Shown in pieces: positions 63,061-64,000 of a stretch of DNA of 64,000 nucleotides. Below the pieces are notes generated by a model, which ran no database searches, was not told the DNA's origin, and was given only the letters and a program-made list of their open reading frames with translations. A program made the position numbers and the translations under genes. The DNA is from Oceanobacillus senegalensis (lineage in GTDB: Bacteria > Bacillota > Bacilli > Bacillales > Amphibacillaceae), in contig NZ_LT839648.1 in the NCBI RefSeq assembly GCF_900176885.1, positions 1,858,116 to 1,922,115 of the forward strand, written 5' to 3'. The first letter of the stretch is position 1. Every line of letters begins with the position of its first letter.

Positions 63061-63097
63061 AAGAAGATAACCCAGATGACTCTTGGGTTATCTTCTT
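63061..63097 (-). terminator. Intrinsic terminator of pdhD
   Basis: Perfect 14-bp stem AAGAAGATAACCCA/TGGGTTATCTTCTT, nine-base loop, then TTTATTAT on the minus strand. The insertion sequence lies directly beyond its U-tract. Confidence 0.85.
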
Positions 63098-63105
63098 AAT
63101 TTAAA

Positions 63106-64000
63106 TTACATTATATGAATTGGAGAACCTAACGCTACTTCTGCTGCCTCCATTGTAATTTCACCTAATGTTGGATGAGCATGAATAGTAAGTGCTAAGT
63201 CTTCTGCAGTCATACCAGCTTCAACAGCTAGTCCAATTTCAGAAATCATATCACTAGCGTTTGGTCCAGCGATTTGACCTCCTAGAATTAATCCATCCTC
63301 TTTACGAGTAATAAGTTTTAAGAAACCGTCTGTATTATTTAAGGATAATGCACGGCCATTTGCCGCGAATGGGAACTTACCAACCTTCACGTCATAGCCT
63401 TCTTCTTTTGCTTGTGCTTCAGTAAGACCAACCATAGCCAATTCTGGCTCAACGAAAGCAACAGCAGGAATACCAATATAATCAACTTCAGATTTTTCAC
63501 CGCTAATTGCTTCTGCAGCAATCTTACCTTCATAAGAAGCTTTATGCGCTAATGGAGCACCTGGTACAATATCACCAATAGCATAGATGTTCTTCACAGT
63601 TGTACGGGATTGTTTATCAACTTTAATAAGACCTTTTTCATCTAATTCGATACCCACTTGTTCCAAACCAATTTCACTTGTGTTTGGACGACGGCCTACA
63701 GTTACTAAGACATAATCCGCCTCAATTATTTCTTCTTTCCCTTTTACTTCATATGAAACTTTTACACCATCTTTTGTTTCTTCCACGCCTTTAGCCATTG
63801 CTTCTGTAATCACTGTAGCGCCTTTTTTCTTCAGACCTTTTTTAACTAATTGAGTCATCGATTTTTCAAATCCGCCTAAAATATCTTTTGCACCTTCTAG
63901 GAATGTAACCTCTGTACCAAAGTTAGCATAAGCAGTCCCTAGTTCTGTTCCAACATATCCAGCACCAATTACAACTAGTTTTTTAGGAATTTCTTTCAAA
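63106..64000 (-). CDS. pdhD: Dihydrolipoamide dehydrogenase, C-terminal part (cut by window edge)
   Basis: E3 flavoprotein of the pyruvate dehydrogenase complex, reoxidising dihydrolipoamide with NAD. Only the last 297 residues are present; the gene continues beyond 64000, so the redox-active disulfide is outside. Visible are the NAD-binding motif [20 protein letters not shown], the FAD segment [17 protein letters not shown], and the C-terminal dimer interface with the catalytic His-Glu pair in [14 protein letters not shown]. Nearness to SR1 matches the B. subtilis pdh region, which favours pdhD over another E3. Confidence 0.93.
   Translation of the reverse strand, partial: LKEIPKKLVVIGAGYVGTELGTAYANFGTEVTFLEGAKDILGGFEKSMTQLVKKGLKKKGATVITEAMAKGVEETKDGVKVSYEVKGKEEIIEADYVLVTVGRRPNTSEIGLEQVGIELDEKGLIKVDKQSRTTVKNIYAIGDIVPGAPLAHKASYEGKIAAEAISGEKSEVDYIGIPAVAFVEPELAMVGLTEAQAKEEGYDVKVGKFPFAANGRALSLNNTDGFLKLITRKEDGLILGGQIAGPNASDMISEIGLAVEAGMTAEDLALTIHAHPTLGEITMEAAEVALGSPIHIM

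Overview
The window is a stretch of low-GC Gram-positive chromosome from an endospore-forming member of the Bacillaceae. Gene content and order follow the Bacillus subtilis ylm/spoIIG/dcw, ylb, cta, yla and ykt blocks. Sporulation genes (sigG, sigE, spoIIGA, spoVD, spoVE, gerR, ylaJ, ylbD) show that it makes spores. A BCCT-type solute transporter and the exact gene order suggest a halotolerant relative such as Oceanobacillus or Virgibacillus; that placement is inference. Nearly all of the window is core genome, and most genes lie on the minus strand.

Layout from left to right. 1-951: 5-prime part of ileS with its T-box leader and a sigma-A promoter. 952-4953: divIVA, ylmH, ylmG, sepF, ylmE, ylmD and ylmC (division and cell envelope). 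5532-8101: sigG, sigE and spoIIGA. 8674-25153: a dcw cluster (mraZ, rsmH, ftsL, pbpB, spoVD, murE, murF, mraY, murD, spoVE, divIB, ftsA, ftsZ). It has murF inserted and lacks murG, murB and sbp. 25362-39226: bshC, a DUF3397 gene, ylbP, gerR, an enoyl-CoA hydratase homologue, rpmF, ylbN, tmcAL, ylbL, ylbJ, coaD, rsmD, ylbG, ricF, ylbE, ylbD and ylbC. 39431-47880: yugN-like, a ctaM-like gene, ctaG, the caa3 oxidase genes ctaFEDC, ctaB and divergent ctaA (heme A and terminal oxidase). 48062-58055: pyc, ftsW, ylaN, ylaL-like, ylaJ, ylaI, ylaH, ylaF, yktC, a ykzI-like gene and yktB. 58093-64000: a nitronate monooxygenase/FabK-like flavoprotein, the SR1/SR1P dual-function RNA locus, a BCCT transporter, a complete ISL3-family insertion sequence and the 3-prime part of pdhD.

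The genes form three functional themes: peptidoglycan synthesis coupled to the Z-ring, the mother-cell/forespore sigma-factor switch, and aerobic respiration with heme A supply. The least ordinary content is regulatory and lies between genes. It includes a four-fold, 10-bp-periodic MraZ operator; a sigG leader hairpin that hides the ribosome binding site; a forespore small RNA resembling csfG with a consensus sigma-G promoter on the strand opposite its neighbours; the SR1 RNA with two candidate CcpN boxes; and several intergenic hairpin clusters that I cannot name. I found no CRISPR array, prophage, tRNA, rRNA or defence island, and no clearly new multi-gene system.
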